Shown: positions 48,166 through 59,402, numbered from the stretch's first letter. The stretch is DNA of 64,000 nucleotides from Sinorhizobium sp. RAC02 (GCF_001713395.1 NZ_CP016450.1:2614001-2678000); one strand, 5' to 3'. The notes: generated by a model not told the origin, from the letters alone. Numbers and translations: made by a program.

Positions 48166-49177
48166 GCTTGCCCCACAGCACCTTGAAGCGCGCATTGCGG
48201 CAGACTTCGCCGCTCTCCTTGAAGGCTTCCTTGAGCACCGGCTCATAGGGCAGGCCGCGATTGGCGACCATCAGCAGGCGACCACCGACCTTGAGCGCCT
48301 TCGCTGCCGCACGGATCATCGCGCCGCCCAGGCCGTGATCGGTCGCCTGGCCTTCATGGAAGGGCGGGTTCATGACGATGAGGTCGTAGTGATCGCGCGG
48401 CGTTTCAGCCGTCAGGTCGAACCAGTAGTAACGTGCCGGAATGTTCGGGCAGTTCTCCGCCATGTTTTCCTTGGCGGCTTCCAGTGCATCGTAATGCGCT
48501 TCGAACAGATCGACGCCCTTCACCTGAGGCGCGCGGGAACCGAGCATCACCGAGAGGTAGCCCCAACCGGCGCCGAAATCGGCGGCATGACCATGAAAAT
48601 CTTCCGGAATGCGGGTCGCGAGCAGTTCGGAGCCGTCGTCGATCCGGTCATGCGAGAACATGCCGGGAGCAGCGGTGAAGCGGCCAACAATGCGCACCGG
48701 CTTTGCGGCCAGCTTGGCAATCGCCTCGGAAGGATCTTCCGGACGGGCGAACCAGATAGCGAGGCCGTGATACTTCGGCATATAGTCGCCGGTGAGGCCC
48801 AGCTGGTCCAGGCGCTTGCGCATGGACTGGACGCCGTCTTCCTTGCCGCCGGCAACGACGATGATACCACCCGTGCGCACGCGGCGCAGTGCCTCGGCAA
48901 TGCGGTTCTCGTTCTCGCCCTTGTGCTTGTTGATGAGAATGAGCGCCCCATCATAATCCTCGCCCTCGACGACCGGCTTGACCGGCGCGCGCACGGCTTC
49001 CAGTCCGCGATACAGCGAGCGCAGCGGCTGCACGGCATCGAGCGTCGCCGCAAAACCCTCCGGCGGGCGCTGGCCGGCCTCGGCGCCGAGGAAAAGATAA
49101 CGTTCGTCCTCGCCCGGCATGCCGAGCGTGCCGGAGGCAAAGGGATGGAACAGGGTTTTCAGGGCGTCGCGGGTCAT
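48161..49177 (-). CDS. rsmC: rRNA small-subunit guanine-N2 methyltransferase, RsmC type
   Basis: 338 residues in two related halves. The N-terminal half is a degenerate methyltransferase fold (TLFHPFASGTLGMPGEDE, IIVVAGGKEDGVQSM). The C-terminal half is active: ADFGAGWGYLSVML for SAM and LIVMNPPFHEG, the NPPF motif of amino-group N-methyltransferases. RsmC methylates G1207 of 16S rRNA; RlmG is a close alternative. The gene lies downstream of pnp on the same strand, with the pnp terminator between. Its stop codon is embedded in a palindromic repeat. Confidence 0.88.
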   Translation of the reverse strand: MTRDALKTLFHPFASGTLGMPGEDERYLFLGAEAGQRPPEGFAATLDAVQPLRSLYRGLEAVRAPVKPVVEGEDYDGALILINKHKGENENRIAEALRRVRTGGIIVVAGGKEDGVQSMRKRLDQLGLTGDYMPKYHGLAIWFARPEDPSEAIAKLAAKPVRIVGRFTAAPGMFSHDRIDDGSELLATRIPEDFHGHAADFGAGWGYLSVMLGSRAPQVKGVDLFEAHYDALEAAKENMAENCPNIPARYYWFDLTAETPRDHYDLIVMNPPFHEGQATDHGLGGAMIRAAAKALKVGGRLLMVANRGLPYEPVLKEAFKESGEVCRNARFKVLWGKR

Positions 49178-49220
49178 GGTGGGCTTTCGGCGGGCGAGAG
49201 AACAAAGAGATCAAAGAAAA

Positions 49221-49249
49221 GGGGCGCGGAACGTGCCGCTCCGCGCCCC
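49221..49249 (-). terminator. Rho-independent terminator of pnp
   Basis: On the minus strand GGGGCGCGGA and TCCGCGCCCC (plus coordinates 49240-49249 and 49221-49230) form a 10-bp stem. It is followed by TTTTCTTTG, a good T-run in the pnp direction. Confidence 0.8.
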
Positions 49250-49269
49250 CTCGATGCGTAAGGGTAGGG

Positions 49270-51411
49270 TTACTCGGCGGCTTCGCCGTCGCCCTTCTTG
49301 TCGGCAGCGACTTCCTTGCCGGTCGCCTGGTCGACGACCTTCATGGAGAGGCGAACCTTGCCGCGCTCGTCGAAGCCCATCAGCTTGACCCAGACCTTGT
49401 CGCCTTCCTTGACGACGTCGGAGGTCTTGGCAACGCGCTCCTGAGCGAGCTGTGAGATGTGCACGAGGCCGTCGCGCGGGCCAAAGAAGTTGACGAATGC
49501 GCCGAAGTCGGCGGTCTTGACGACCGTGCCTTCGTAGACCATGCCGACTTCCGGTTCAGCGACGATCGAGTGGATCCACTTGCGGGCCGCTTCGATTTCC
49601 TTGCCGGACGAGGAGGCGATCTTGATCGTGCCGTCGTCTTCGATGTTGATCTTGGCGCCGGTCTTCTCGACGATTTCGCGGATGACCTTGCCGCCCGTGC
49701 CGATGACTTCACGGATCTTGTCGACCGGGATGTTCATGACTTCGATGCGGGGAGCGAATTCGCCGAGCTGCGAGCGGCCTTCGGTGATGGCATTGGCCAT
49801 CTCGCCGAGGATGTGCTTGCGGCCGCCCTGCGCCTGGCTGAGCGCGACCTTCATGATCTCTTCGGTGATACCGGCGATCTTGATGTCCATCTGCAGCGAG
49901 GTGATGCCGTCAGCGGTGCCGGCAACCTTGAAGTCCATGTCGCCGAGGTGGTCTTCGTCGCCGAGGATGTCGGAGAGAACCGCAAAGCGCTCGCCTTCGA
50001 GGATGAGGCCCATGGCGATACCGGCAACCGGCTTTGCCAGCGGAACGCCGGCGTCCATCAGGGCAAGCGAGGTGCCGCAGACCGTGGCCATCGAGGACGA
50101 GCCGTTCGACTCGGTGATCTCGGAAACGACGCGCAGCGTGTAGGGGAACTGTTCCGCCGTCGGCAGCATCGGGCGGATAGCGCGCCAGGCGAGCTTACCG
50201 TGGCCGATTTCGCGGCGGCCCGGGGAGCCCATGCGGCCCGTTTCACCGACCGAGTAGGGCGGGAAGTTGTAATGCAGCAGGAAGCGTTCCTTGTACATGC
50301 CGGTCAGGCTGTCAACATACTGCTCATCTTCGCCGGTGCCGAGCGTGGCAACGACGATCGCCTGCGTTTCACCACGGGTGAACAGGGCCGAGCCGTGGGT
50401 ACGCGGCAGGATACCGACTTCCGACACGATTGCACGAACGGTGTCCAGATCGCGGCCGTCGATGCGGCTCTTGGTGTCGAGGATGTTCCAACGAACGATC
50501 TTGGCCTGCAGGTGCTTGAATACCGCGCCGATGACTTCGTTCGTGTACTTCGGCTCAACGCCTTCCGGGAAGAAGTGTGCCTTGACCTTAGCCTTGACGG
50601 CGTCGACGGCAGCGTAGCGGTCAGCCTTCTGGGTGATCTTGTAGGCAGCGCGCAGTTCGGTTTCGGCAAGGCCGAGCATTTCGGCTTCGAGCGCGGAATG
50701 ATCTTCCGGGGTGAAGTCGCGCGGCTCCTTGGCAGCCACTTCGGCGAGCTTGATGATCGCGTCGATGACCGGCTGGAAACCCTTGTGGCCGAACATGACG
50801 GCGCCGAGCATGACGTCTTCGTTCAGTTCCTTGGCTTCGGATTCAACCATCAGGACGGCGTCCTGCGTGCCGGCAACGACGAGGTCGAGAACGGACTCGT
50901 TCATCTCGTCGAGATGCGGGTTCAGGACGTATTCGCCATTGATGTAGCCGACGCGAGCGCCGCCGACCGGGCCCATGAAGGGAATGCCGGAGATCGTGAG
51001 CGCTGCCGAAGCGGCGACCATCGACAGGACGTCGGGATCGTTTTCGAGGTCATGCTGGATGACGGTGACGACAACCTGCGTGTCGTTCTTGTAGCCTTCC
51101 GGGAAGAGCGGGCGGATCGGACGGTCGATCAGGCGGGAAACCAGCGTTTCCTTTTCCGACGGACGGCCTTCGCGCTTGAAGTAGCCACCCGGGATCTTGC
51201 CGGCGGCGTAGGTCTTTTCCTGGTAGTTGACGGTCAGCGGGAAGAAATCCTGGCCCGGCTTCGGCGCCTTGGCGGAAACGACGGTGGCGAGAACGACGGT
51301 TTCGCCGTAGGTCGCGAGAACGGCGCCGTCAGCCTGGCGGGCGATCTTGCCGGTTTCCAGCTTGAGCGGGCGGCCCGCCCATTCGATTTCAACCGTATGG
51401 GTATCGAACAT
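49270..51411 (-). CDS. pnp: Polyribonucleotide nucleotidyltransferase (PNPase)
   Basis: 713 residues from ATG 51411 ([16 protein letters not shown]). Two RNase PH domains are present: the first with [21 protein letters not shown], the second with [20 protein letters not shown] and the active-site [18 protein letters not shown] domain ([17 protein letters not shown]) and an S1 domain ([17 protein letters not shown]) end the protein. It degrades RNA 3' to 5' by phosphorolysis and belongs to the degradosome. It follows rpsO, as in most bacteria. Confidence 0.98.
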   Translation of the reverse strand: MFDTHTVEIEWAGRPLKLETGKIARQADGAVLATYGETVVLATVVSAKAPKPGQDFFPLTVNYQEKTYAAGKIPGGYFKREGRPSEKETLVSRLIDRPIRPLFPEGYKNDTQVVVTVIQHDLENDPDVLSMVAASAALTISGIPFMGPVGGARVGYINGEYVLNPHLDEMNESVLDLVVAGTQDAVLMVESEAKELNEDVMLGAVMFGHKGFQPVIDAIIKLAEVAAKEPRDFTPEDHSALEAEMLGLAETELRAAYKITQKADRYAAVDAVKAKVKAHFFPEGVEPKYTNEVIGAVFKHLQAKIVRWNILDTKSRIDGRDLDTVRAIVSEVGILPRTHGSALFTRGETQAIVVATLGTGEDEQYVDSLTGMYKERFLLHYNFPPYSVGETGRMGSPGRREIGHGKLAWRAIRPMLPTAEQFPYTLRVVSEITESNGSSSMATVCGTSLALMDAGVPLAKPVAGIAMGLILEGERFAVLSDILGDEDHLGDMDFKVAGTADGITSLQMDIKIAGITEEIMKVALSQAQGGRKHILGEMANAITEGRSQLGEFAPRIEVMNIPVDKIREVIGTGGKVIREIVEKTGAKINIEDDGTIKIASSSGKEIEAARKWIHSIVAEPEVGMVYEGTVVKTADFGAFVNFFGPRDGLVHISQLAQERVAKTSDVVKEGDKVWVKLMGFDERGKVRLSMKVVDQATGKEVAADKKGDGEAAE

Positions 51412-51759
51412 GTGTTGTCCTTCTTGGCGGATACGCGCACCGCCGCCATAGGGCGCAGGTGGTCTATCCGCTTTCATGACACATCATGGGCAAGACAACG
51501 GGAGGCTTCCGACGGTCGGCTCGCGATCTGCGGGCGAAGGCTTTGTGAGCCCGGCCGACGACAGGCGCGCGCCTGAAGCATCCTGCAATCCTGCCCCATG
51601 ACAGGTCATCGGTTGGTTCCGCAGGACCGGCGCATCCGGCCTGCTGGAGAATCCCATTTCACGAGGCGGTCGCAACCGGCACAGGCAAAACGGTCTGGCG
51701 GAATTCTCTTCCGCAAAAGAAAGCGGCGGGCGCTCACGAAGAACGCCCGCCGGAATTGT
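51412..51759 (-). other. pnp leader with the rpsO terminator
   Basis: This 348-base gap between rpsO and pnp holds no gene. At its rpsO end, on the minus strand, CGGCGGGCG and CGCCCGCCG (51744-51752 and 51724-51732) form a 9-bp stem followed by CTTTCTTTT, a rho-independent terminator for rpsO. The remaining 300 bases are the pnp upstream region. In other bacteria the pnp leader is cut by RNase III and PNPase autoregulates; I saw no long duplex to prove that here. Confidence 0.65.
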
Positions 51760-52029
51760 TTAGCGGCGAATGCCCAGGGCAGCAATCAGCTTGCTGTAAC
51801 GGGATTCGTTCTTCTTCTTGAGGTAGTCAAGAAGCGAGCGGCGGGTGGAAACCATCGTCAGAAGGCCACGACGGGAGTGGTTGTCCTTCTTGTGGTCCTT
51901 GAAGTGACCGGTCAGGTTGTTGATGCGCTCGGTCAGGATAGCAACCTGGATTTCCGGGGAACCGGTGTCGCCTTCGACGGTTGCGTATTCTTTCATCAGC
52001 GCAGCCTTGCGCTCAGCAGTAATCGACAT
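51760..52029 (-). CDS. rpsO: 30S ribosomal protein S15
   Basis: 89 residues, the exact family size. Landmarks are [20 protein letters not shown], the helix [20 protein letters not shown] and [21 protein letters not shown]15 binds 16S rRNA helices early in 30S assembly. It is upstream of pnp on the same strand, with its own terminator at 51724-51752. Confidence 0.98.
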   Translation of the reverse strand: MSITAERKAALMKEYATVEGDTGSPEIQVAILTERINNLTGHFKDHKKDNHSRRGLLTMVSTRRSLLDYLKKKNESRYSKLIAALGIRR

Positions 52030-52191
52030 CGTGTGTCCTTTCAGGAATGGAGAACGAGGACGCCAAAAGCCGGGATGTCGTCCAGCGATGGCCGTGAAGG
52101 CAAGAAGGCATAAGCCCCCATTGCTGGCGGTGCCTATAAACCATTCCCTTATGAAAGGGAAGAGCCCTGATTGCAGGCCTCTCCTGCGGGC

Positions 52192-52530
52192 CTAGCGCTG
52201 CTCCGCCGGCTGGCTCGGAGCCGCCTCGCGCGCATCGCCGGCCTGCTTGCAGACAACATAGGCGCCGAAGATCCAGCCAAGCCGCTCTCCCTGGCGCGCG
52301 ACGAAGAGCCAGTGTTTCGTGCCGATCCGCATCTCGTCGACAACCTCGACCGCCGTGCCGTTGGCAAGCGTTGTCAGGATCGACCCGTTCGGCGCCGAAC
52401 GCACGTTGAGCGCCGTACCGGTCGGATCGTCCACGAGGCACTGGGTGTTTCCGGCGGCGAAAGCCGCAGGCGAGGCCAAGGTGACGGAAAGGCAGGCTGA
52501 CGCGGCAAACGCAAGCAGAAATGACCTCAT
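52192..52530 (-). CDS. Secreted SH3b-domain protein
   Basis: 112 residues from ATG 52530 (a GTG three codons upstream is possible). A signal peptide RSFLLAFAASACLSVTLASP with cleavage near AFAA precedes one bacterial SH3 domain: GTALNVRSAPNGSILTTLAN, GTAVEVVD, WLFVAR and GWIFGAYV. SH3b domains bind peptidoglycan or peptides in the periplasm. The tail is disordered. The gene lies 162 bases upstream of rpsO and 41 bases downstream of the sensor kinase gene on the same strand. Confidence 0.82.
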   Translation of the reverse strand: MRSFLLAFAASACLSVTLASPAAFAAGNTQCLVDDPTGTALNVRSAPNGSILTTLANGTAVEVVDEMRIGTKHWLFVARQGERLGWIFGAYVVCKQAGDAREAAPSQPAEQR

Positions 52531-52570
52531 GAAATACACCCGTTACCATGCCCGGAAAGGATCAAGCCCG

Positions 52571-54304
52571 TCATTCGGCAGCGCCCTGCTGATGCACGTC
52601 CTCATCGCGCAGCCGGGCGAGCGGGATCGTCACCCGCCACTCGATGCCGTCGTCATGCACGATGAACTCCAGCTTGGCATCGAGCGCCATGCCGAGCATG
52701 CGCTCCAACACCACGCTGCCGAACCCCTTGCGGCTGGCAGCGATGACGTCCCTGTCGATGGTCGCACGGCTTTCACGCCAGACGAGGTTCAGGTTTTCAC
52801 CGGATGCCACCCAACTCAGCGACACGACGCCGGTCTCGTTGGCGAGCGCGCCATATTTCGTGGCATTGGTGGAAAGCTCGTGCAGCGCCATACCGAGTGT
52901 CTGCGAGGCCTGCGGGTCGAGCAGCACGGCCGGCCCGGCGATCTGCACGCGCGTCGCATCATCGGGCGTGAAGGGCTTCAGCTGGTTCTTGGCAAGCTCC
53001 GCAAGGTTCACGCCCTGCGTCGCATTGGCGATCATCAGGTCCGTCGAGCGGGCAAGGCCGGCGACGCGCTTGCGGAATGCCTCGGCAAAATCGCCAGCAT
53101 TTTCCGCACCCGCCGCCGACTGGTTCAGCATCGCCTGGATGACGGTGAGCTGGTTCTTCGAACGGTGCGCCACCTCGCGCATCAGGAAGCGGACTTCGTT
53201 TTCCGATTTGACGCGCGCATCCGCAGCCTCCGACAGAGCCCGCGACACGGTTTCGAGTTCGGAGATGGCATAGGGACGGGTCGCGATCCGCTCACCATGG
53301 CCGAGCCGGCGGGCGTCGGACGCGAGCAGCCGGACGTCCCGCGACAGGACGCGGGCGATACCGACGGCGCTGGCAGCCGCGAGAAGGGCAAAAACCACCC
53401 CGCCGATCGCCAGCCACAGGAAGGAGGAGACGGCAGGCGCCTGCACATCCGACGATTTCGCCCAGGCGATCATGCGCCAGCCGGCGAGGGAGGAAAATTC
53501 GGTAACGACCTGATAGTCGACACCCCCCTGCCGCATCGGGCTGACCCCGAGGCGCAGCGACGGCACGACACGCAGGAAGAAAGCTTCGCCCGCTTTCTGA
53601 TTTTCGTCCGTCGAGACGATGACCGTTCCCTGGCTATCGAGCACGGCGGCATTCCAGCCGGGGGAAAGAATATCCGGGTTGACCGCCCGCCGCAGCGCCT
53701 CGGCATTCTTCGTCAGCGTCAGGAGAACGCGCCTGCCATTTGCCAGCTGCATCGGCTGATAGACGTTGAACACCCATTGCTGCGCGGTCTTGCCGAAGAA
53801 GATGTCGGAGACCATGCGTTCGCCCCGCGCCAGCGCGAGACCGGCAGACACTGGTTCGGAGGCCCTGTTGAGCGGCGTGCCGTAGGGCACGCGTGTGTTG
53901 AGAAGCTGGCGCATCGTCTGGTCGATGATGAGGAAATAGGTATCCGTGCCTTCCAGCGCCTTGCTCGCCTGCGTATGCAGCACGGCGTAATCGCCCTTCA
54001 AAAGGCCGTCCGACGTCGACAGAAAATTCAGCGTCGTGAACATTCCGGATATTTCACGCTCGACCGCGCGGTTGACGGCGCCCGTCGAGGTGCGCAGCAG
54101 CGATTCGAAGATGCGTTCCTGCGCCTCGTTGGTGCGCTTCAACACGACGATCGAGAAGAGGAAGGCAGGGATGACGATGACGAGAATGAGGCAGACGAGG
54201 TAGAAGACCACCGGATGATGCATGCGCCGGCGGCTCAGAACGGGGCCGGTGCCCTCGCCCGCATCCTCGGCGGACACCGTTCTGTCAGTCGACGCAATCC
54301 TCAA
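52571..54304 (-). CDS. HWE-family membrane sensor histidine kinase
   Basis: 577 residues. Two membrane helices (31-54 and 294-317) enclose a periplasmic sensor of about 240 residues, probably a double-Cache fold. A HAMP-like stretch leads to the kinase. The phosphorylated histidine is His380 in REVAHRSKNQLTVIQAM. The N box is LGMALHELSTNATKYGAL, and LVWRES gives the W-E of the HWE group. Such kinases are abundant in Rhizobiales. No response regulator lies next to it, so its partner is elsewhere. The start is a TTG at 54304; Met28 would leave the first helix intact. Confidence 0.88.
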   Translation of the reverse strand: MRIASTDRTVSAEDAGEGTGPVLSRRRMHHPVVFYLVCLILVIVIPAFLFSIVVLKRTNEAQERIFESLLRTSTGAVNRAVEREISGMFTTLNFLSTSDGLLKGDYAVLHTQASKALEGTDTYFLIIDQTMRQLLNTRVPYGTPLNRASEPVSAGLALARGERMVSDIFFGKTAQQWVFNVYQPMQLANGRRVLLTLTKNAEALRRAVNPDILSPGWNAAVLDSQGTVIVSTDENQKAGEAFFLRVVPSLRLGVSPMRQGGVDYQVVTEFSSLAGWRMIAWAKSSDVQAPAVSSFLWLAIGGVVFALLAAASAVGIARVLSRDVRLLASDARRLGHGERIATRPYAISELETVSRALSEAADARVKSENEVRFLMREVAHRSKNQLTVIQAMLNQSAAGAENAGDFAEAFRKRVAGLARSTDLMIANATQGVNLAELAKNQLKPFTPDDATRVQIAGPAVLLDPQASQTLGMALHELSTNATKYGALANETGVVSLSWVASGENLNLVWRESRATIDRDVIAASRKGFGSVVLERMLGMALDAKLEFIVHDDGIEWRVTIPLARLRDEDVHQQGAAE

Positions 54305-54449
54305 CAGCCAGCCCTTTCACCCTTCGCCCGAAGGCGGCCGCGACGGCAAAGCACCGCCCGGCCCGCGTTCAAGCGAACCTCACAGGCCCATAAAGCCTGT
54401 AGCTTGTGGTGAAATCAAGTCGGCAGCGATTGGTTCCGCCCCGTCAAAT

Positions 54450-55385
54450 TTAGCCGGCAAAGACCCGCTTCGGACGGAATTCGCCACCGCCGATCTCGCC
54501 GATCGCCACCAGTTTTCCGTGCGCCGTCGCATAGGCCTCGTCCGCTTCGACCGGCGCATCACGGCCGCGCAGGATGATGGGGTTGCCCAGACGCAGGCGA
54601 TGCGCCTGGTCGTCGTTGATGACGATCTGCGGCAAGCTGGAAAGCGCTTCGCCGGTGTCGATCAGGAACGCATCGAGGGCTGCCAGCCGCTCGGCCTCGT
54701 CCTCGATCTTTTCCAGCGCGACCAGGTCAGCCAGCGGCACCATATCGTCTTCGCCGAAAGGTGCGACGAAGGTGCGGCGCAGCCCGGAAATGTGACCATA
54801 GCAGCCGAGCTGGCGACCGAAATCGCGGGCGAGTGCGCGCACATAGGTGCCCTTGCCGCATTCGACTTCAAATTCCGCTGTGTTCTCATCCGGGCAGCCG
54901 ATCAGCTCCAGGCGATGGATTTCCACCTCGCGCGACGGGATCTCGACAACTTCCCCTTCGCGGGCGAGATCGTAGGCTCGTGCACCATCGATCTTGATTG
55001 CGGAGAACTGCGGCGGGATCTGCTGGATGACGCCGGTATATTCGCCGAGGATCGCCTTGATCGCATCGGCTGTCGGACGCGTGTCGGAGCTCTGGGTGGC
55101 CTCGCCTTCAAGGTCATCCGTCGTGCGTTCTTCGCCCCAGGTGACCGTGAAGACATAGATCTTTCGGCCGTCCATGACATAGGGCACGGTCTTGGTCGCA
55201 TCGCCGAGCGCGATCGGCAGCATGCCGGAGGCGAGCGGATCGAGCGTACCGGCATGGCCGGCCTTCTGGGCCTTGAGCAGCCATTTGATCTTGGCGACGG
55301 CTTCCGTCGAGCCGAAATCGAACGGCTTGTCGAGGATCAGCCAGCCGGAAATCGGCCGGCCCTTGGGTTTGCGTGGCTTGGACAT
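54450..55385 (-). CDS. truB: tRNA pseudouridine55 synthase TruB
   Basis: 311 residues. The catalytic Asp lies in [20 protein letters not shown], and the motif KVYVF-like [10 protein letters not shown] and the later [17 protein letters not shown] are typical. The N terminus [18 protein letters not shown] is standard. The enzyme makes pseudouridine 55 in the tRNA T-loop. It ends the rimP-nusA-infB-rbfA-truB block; rbfA is 97 bases upstream, separated by a short repeat. Confidence 0.96.
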   Translation of the reverse strand: MSKPRKPKGRPISGWLILDKPFDFGSTEAVAKIKWLLKAQKAGHAGTLDPLASGMLPIALGDATKTVPYVMDGRKIYVFTVTWGEERTTDDLEGEATQSSDTRPTADAIKAILGEYTGVIQQIPPQFSAIKIDGARAYDLAREGEVVEIPSREVEIHRLELIGCPDENTAEFEVECGKGTYVRALARDFGRQLGCYGHISGLRRTFVAPFGEDDMVPLADLVALEKIEDEAERLAALDAFLIDTGEALSSLPQIVINDDQAHRLRLGNPIILRGRDAPVEADEAYATAHGKLVAIGEIGGGEFRPKRVFAG

Positions 55386-55449
55386 CTTGTTCCTGAATTG
55401 TCAGGGCAGGTGTGCTCGCAGTCGCCCGCTCACCCGCCCTATCTATTTG

Positions 55450-55487
55450 TTATACGCAAAACCGCTGCGCACTTTGCTGGAATTACT
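55450..55487. repeat. Degenerate copy of the rhizobial palindromic repeat
   Basis: TTATACGCAAAACCGCTGCG and the following bases, between rbfA and truB, resemble TTATCGCAAAATCGCTACG inside the element at 48057-48165. As there, the copy overlaps the stop codon of the gene it follows (rbfA). Only one arm of the original palindrome is recognisable. Confidence 0.5.
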
Positions 55488-55893
55488 TGTCGTCTTCGCC
55501 TTCATCGGCGGCGAGATCACGCGCGACTTCCGGCGAGCGCAGGAGTTCGTCGATCTTCTTGTAATTGTCGAAGCTCGTATCGTCGAGGAAGCGCACGTCC
55601 GGCATATACTTCATCTGGCGGAGATGCGGTCCAAGACGGCCGCGAATGAACTTCGCATTGCGGTTCAGCGCCTCGATCACCACGTCATGATCCTTGACGC
55701 CGAGCGGCGTTACATAGGCCGTTGCGTGCTTCAGGTCAGGCGACATGCGGACTTCCGAGATGGAAATCACGGTCTTCTCGATCAGCGAATCGCGAATCTC
55801 GCCGCGCTGAAGCACCTGGGTGATCGCCGCGCGCACCTGCTCGGCTATGCGCAGCATGCGTTGCGACGGCGCTGAGGTTGTTGCTCTTGGCAT
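55483..55893 (-). CDS. rbfA: Ribosome-binding factor A
   Basis: 136 residues from ATG 55893 ([15 protein letters not shown]). The KH-like core is [20 protein letters not shown], then [19 protein letters not shown] and [20 protein letters not shown]. RbfA matures the 5' end of 16S rRNA in cold-sensitive 30S assembly. It starts 72 bases after infB. The frame to 55944 adds unneeded residues. The tail is acidic. Confidence 0.96.
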   Translation of the reverse strand: MPRATTSAPSQRMLRIAEQVRAAITQVLQRGEIRDSLIEKTVISISEVRMSPDLKHATAYVTPLGVKDHDVVIEALNRNAKFIRGRLGPHLRQMKYMPDVRFLDDTSFDNYKKIDELLRSPEVARDLAADEGEDDK

Positions 55894-55965
55894 GGTCGTC
55901 ACCTTCAAAAAAATACGAGCGCCGAAACGGTCCGGCGCTCGCACGATATTGGGATCGCCGGACGC

Positions 55966-58644
55966 TTACAGCGTACGGGTGATGTGTTCCACGCGGAAGC
56001 ACTCGATCGTGTCGCCAGCGCGAATGTCTTCGTAGTTTTCGAAAGCCATACCGCATTCCTGGCCCATCGGCACTTCGGCGACTTCGTCCTTGAAGCGCTT
56101 GAGCGTCTTGAGCTTGCCTTCGTGAATGACGACGTTGTCGCGCACGAGACGCACACCGGCACCACGTTCGACCTTGCCTTCGATGACACGGCAACCTGCG
56201 ACCTTGCCGACCTTCGTGATGTTGAACACCTCGAGGATTTCGGCATTGCCGAGGAAGGTTTCGCGGCGTTCCGGCGAGAGCAGGCCCGACATCGCTGCCT
56301 TCACGTCATCCACCAGATCGTAGATGATGTTGTAGTAGCGGATTTCGATGCCGGCCCGTTCGGCCGCCTGGCGTGCCTGCACGTTGGCACGAACGTTGAA
56401 GCCGATGATGGCCGCGTTCGAGGCTTCGGCGAGCGAGATATCGGACTCCGTGATACCACCGGCACCGGAATGAACGATGCGGGCGCGAACTTCGTCCGTG
56501 CCCAGCTTGTCGAGAGCACCGATGATAGCTTCGATCGAACCCTGCACGTCGCCCTTGATGAGCAGCGGGAATTCTTTCATGCCGGTGTTCTGCAGCTGGT
56601 TCATCATCTGCTCGAGAGAGCCGCGCTGACCCGTCTGGCGGGCAACGGCCTTGTCGCGAGCGAGACGCTGACGGTATTCCGAGATTTCGCGTGCACGGCT
56701 TTCGTTTTCGACGACCGCGAAACGATCACCGGCAGATGGCGTACCCGAAAGGCCGAGGATCTCGACCGGCATGGCCGGACCGGCTTCCTTGACGTGATCG
56801 CCCTTGTCGTTGACGAGCGCGCGGACACGGCCCCACTGGTCGCCGGCAACAATGATCTGGCCCGGGCGAAGCGTGCCCTTCTGAACGAGAACGGTTGCAA
56901 CGGAACCGCGACCGCGATCGAGCTGGGCTTCGATGACGGTGCCTTCGGCTGTGCGGGCGACGTCGGCCTTGAGGTCGAGAATTTCGGCCTGAAGGAGAAC
57001 GGCTTCCAGCAGCTTGTCGAGGTTCAGGCCGGTCTTGGCCGAAACTTCGACGTCGAGCACTTCACCGCCCATGGTTTCCACGAACACTTCGTGCTGCAGC
57101 AGCTGGTTGCGCACCTTCTGCGGATCAGCTTCGTGCTTGTCGACCTTGTTGATCGCCACGATGATCGGCACGCCGGCCGCCTTGGCGTGGTTGATCGATT
57201 CGATCGTCTGCGGCATCACGCTGTCGTCGGCTGCGACCACCAGGATCGCGATATCCGTCGCCTGCGCACCACGGGCACGCATGGCCGTGAAGGCGGCGTG
57301 ACCGGGAGTGTCGATGAAGGTGATCTTCTGGCCGTTATGCTCGACCTGATAGGCGCCGATATGCTGGGTGATGCCACCGGCTTCGCCCGAAACAACGCTG
57401 GTCTTGCGAATGGCGTCGAGCAGCGAGGTCTTGCCGTGGTCGACGTGACCCATGATCGTGACGACCGGCGGACGCGACACCATCTCGCCTTCGTCGTCGG
57501 CAATGTTGAAGATACCTTCTTCAACATCGGACTCCGAAACGCGACGGACGGTATGGCCGAATTCGACGGCAATCAGTTCAGCCAGATCGGCGTCGATGAC
57601 GTCGCCCGGCTTCATCATCTGGCCTTCCTTCATCAGGAACTTGATGACGTCGACGGCGCGTTCGGACATGCGCTGCGACAGTTCCTGAATGGTGATGGTT
57701 TCCGGCAGGATGACCTCGCGCATGACCTTTTCACGGGTCTCCTGCATCTGGCTGCGCTTGAACTTCTCCTGACGGCGACGCATGGCCGCGAGCGAACGGC
57801 CGCGCTGCGTGGCGTCCTCGTCGGTCGAGGCCGTCGTCAGCGTCAGCTTGCCCTGGCGGCGACCGTCATCGGTCTTCGGACGCGCGGGAACCTTTGCGGG
57901 CTCCGGACGCACGACCTTGCCACGGTTGACAGGAGCACCACCACGCGGACGGGCGGTCTCTTCTGCTTCCGTTTCGCGGCGACCGCGACCGGCAATGGGT
58001 GCCGGCGTTGCAGCCGGCGGCGTGCGCGCGGGTTGCGGACGGGTCTCGCCAGCGGCCGGCCTTGCGGCAACCGGCTGCACGACAACCTCTTCCACAACGG
58101 GAGCGGGAGCGGCGGCCTCAGTGGCGCGGCGCTCGGCCTCTTCCTTTTCGCGGATAAGACGGGCTTCTTCCTCGACCTTGCGGCGGGCTTCTTCTTCCAC
58201 CTTGCGGCGCGCCTCGTCTTCAGCGCGCTGCTTGGCTTCGGCGGCGTCGCGGACCTGCGCTTCTGCAAGCGCGCGACGACGGGCCTCGACCTCATCCGGG
58301 GAAAGTTGGTTCAGCACGACGCCGACCCGCGGGCGGCTCTGCTCGACCCGCTGCGGCTGCGGCGCGGGCCGCGACGACTGCTGCGCAGGACGCGTCTGCT
58401 GCTGCACGGGGCGTGCCTGCTGCGGCTCGGGTGCACGTTGCACGGGCGCGACAGGCGTCGGCGCCGGGCGTTCGTCTCCCGGGCGGCTGAAATGGCGCTT
58501 TGTGCGGGTCTCGACCACGACGGCCTTGGTGCGACCACGACCCATGTCCTGGCGCACGGTTCCCTGCTGAACCCCCGAGGGCTTCAGGCTAAGGGTCTTC
58601 TTGCCAGCCACACTGATCGTCTTGTCGTCTTCGTTGTCGGTCAT
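55966..58644 (-). CDS. infB: Translation initiation factor IF-2
   Basis: 892 residues. A long N-terminal region (about 1-300) is rich in Arg, Ala, Glu and Pro, with a coiled-coil stretch of REKEEAERR type. The IF2 N domain ([20 protein letters not shown]) follows. The G domain has [23 protein letters not shown] and NKVDK. Domains II-IV then bind initiator tRNA. It sits 104 bases after the ylxR-like gene and precedes rbfA in the conserved operon. Confidence 0.98.
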   Translation of the reverse strand: MTDNEDDKTISVAGKKTLSLKPSGVQQGTVRQDMGRGRTKAVVVETRTKRHFSRPGDERPAPTPVAPVQRAPEPQQARPVQQQTRPAQQSSRPAPQPQRVEQSRPRVGVVLNQLSPDEVEARRRALAEAQVRDAAEAKQRAEDEARRKVEEEARRKVEEEARLIREKEEAERRATEAAAPAPVVEEVVVQPVAARPAAGETRPQPARTPPAATPAPIAGRGRRETEAEETARPRGGAPVNRGKVVRPEPAKVPARPKTDDGRRQGKLTLTTASTDEDATQRGRSLAAMRRRQEKFKRSQMQETREKVMREVILPETITIQELSQRMSERAVDVIKFLMKEGQMMKPGDVIDADLAELIAVEFGHTVRRVSESDVEEGIFNIADDEGEMVSRPPVVTIMGHVDHGKTSLLDAIRKTSVVSGEAGGITQHIGAYQVEHNGQKITFIDTPGHAAFTAMRARGAQATDIAILVVAADDSVMPQTIESINHAKAAGVPIIVAINKVDKHEADPQKVRNQLLQHEVFVETMGGEVLDVEVSAKTGLNLDKLLEAVLLQAEILDLKADVARTAEGTVIEAQLDRGRGSVATVLVQKGTLRPGQIIVAGDQWGRVRALVNDKGDHVKEAGPAMPVEILGLSGTPSAGDRFAVVENESRAREISEYRQRLARDKAVARQTGQRGSLEQMMNQLQNTGMKEFPLLIKGDVQGSIEAIIGALDKLGTDEVRARIVHSGAGGITESDISLAEASNAAIIGFNVRANVQARQAAERAGIEIRYYNIIYDLVDDVKAAMSGLLSPERRETFLGNAEILEVFNITKVGKVAGCRVIEGKVERGAGVRLVRDNVVIHEGKLKTLKRFKDEVAEVPMGQECGMAFENYEDIRAGDTIECFRVEHITRTL

Positions 58645-58748
58645 TCCGTTCCGTTCCTAAGATCAGAGCCGGATGCGTATCACCAGGCCCTGTCGTTCAA
58701 TTGTGTTCATCCAATGCGATTTCGGCCGGCGTAACGCCGGTGACCGCG

Positions 58749-59402
58749 TCATTGGTTTGGCTGGCCAGCGCCGCCATGTGCTCCAACCGGGTCGCCGCCC
58801 CGGTATTTTTCGAGCATGATTGCGCGCTTCACTACACCCTCACCCGCCTGCCCTGCAAGCGCTGCGGCATGGATAAAAGCATTACTTCCCAAAAGCCCCT
58901 CCAATTCACCCTCCGACAGCAGCCTGAAGGAGGGTATTTCCGTCTCATCATCGCGCAGGAAGCTTGCCGCCTTGCGCGCCTGGTCTATCTTCCTGACCCC
59001 GTCTGCGGCCGCGTCCGTCGCATGGAAGACCGCGAGCGCTGCCAATGCGCGCACCGCCTGGTCGACCTTGGACGAACCCGTGATGAACTGACCCGCCTTG
59101 CGCGCCATGTTCATCATGCCGCCGAGCTGGGCGGCGATCAACCGGTCCACCTCGGCTCCGAGCTCCGGCCCCGCCTTGGCTTCCACCTTCAGCGCACGCC
59201 CGAAAAGCTTCTTGGCGACTGCCTTGTCGACGATCGCCCGTTCCGCCTTCACCCAGCAACCACGTCCGGGAAGCTGACGCTTGAGGTCCGGCACGATAAC
59301 GCCGTCCGGGCCTGCAACGAAGCGGATCAGATCATCCGCCTCGCCCTTTTCGCGCGTCACGATGCACATGCGATCGTTCACGCCGTCGTCCTTCTTACTC
59401 AT
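58749..59402 (-). CDS. YlxR-domain RNA-binding protein with L7Ae-like C terminus
   Basis: 217 residues from ATG 59402 (MSKKDDGVNDRM); an ATG five codons upstream is possible. The N-terminal half is a YlxR domain: MCIVTREKGEADDLIRFVAG, PDLKRQLPGRGCWV and the following AVAKKLFGRAL. The C-terminal half (GGMMNMARKAGQFITGSSKV onwards) has the pattern of the L7Ae/L30e RNA-binding fold. The combination is usual between nusA and infB in alphaproteobacteria, where it probably binds rRNA or RNase P RNA. Confidence 0.92.
   Translation of the reverse strand: MSKKDDGVNDRMCIVTREKGEADDLIRFVAGPDGVIVPDLKRQLPGRGCWVKAERAIVDKAVAKKLFGRALKVEAKAGPELGAEVDRLIAAQLGGMMNMARKAGQFITGSSKVDQAVRALAALAVFHATDAAADGVRKIDQARKAASFLRDDETEIPSFRLLSEGELEGLLGSNAFIHAAALAGQAGEGVVKRAIMLEKYRGGDPVGAHGGAGQPNQ

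Noticed and set aside
52319..54412. 697-codon plus-strand frame opposite the sensor kinase
   Set aside because: Shadow frame; composition is that of antisense GC-rich DNA.
55984..58734. 916-codon plus-strand frame opposite infB
   Set aside because: Shadow of infB; every IF-2 motif is intact on the minus strand.
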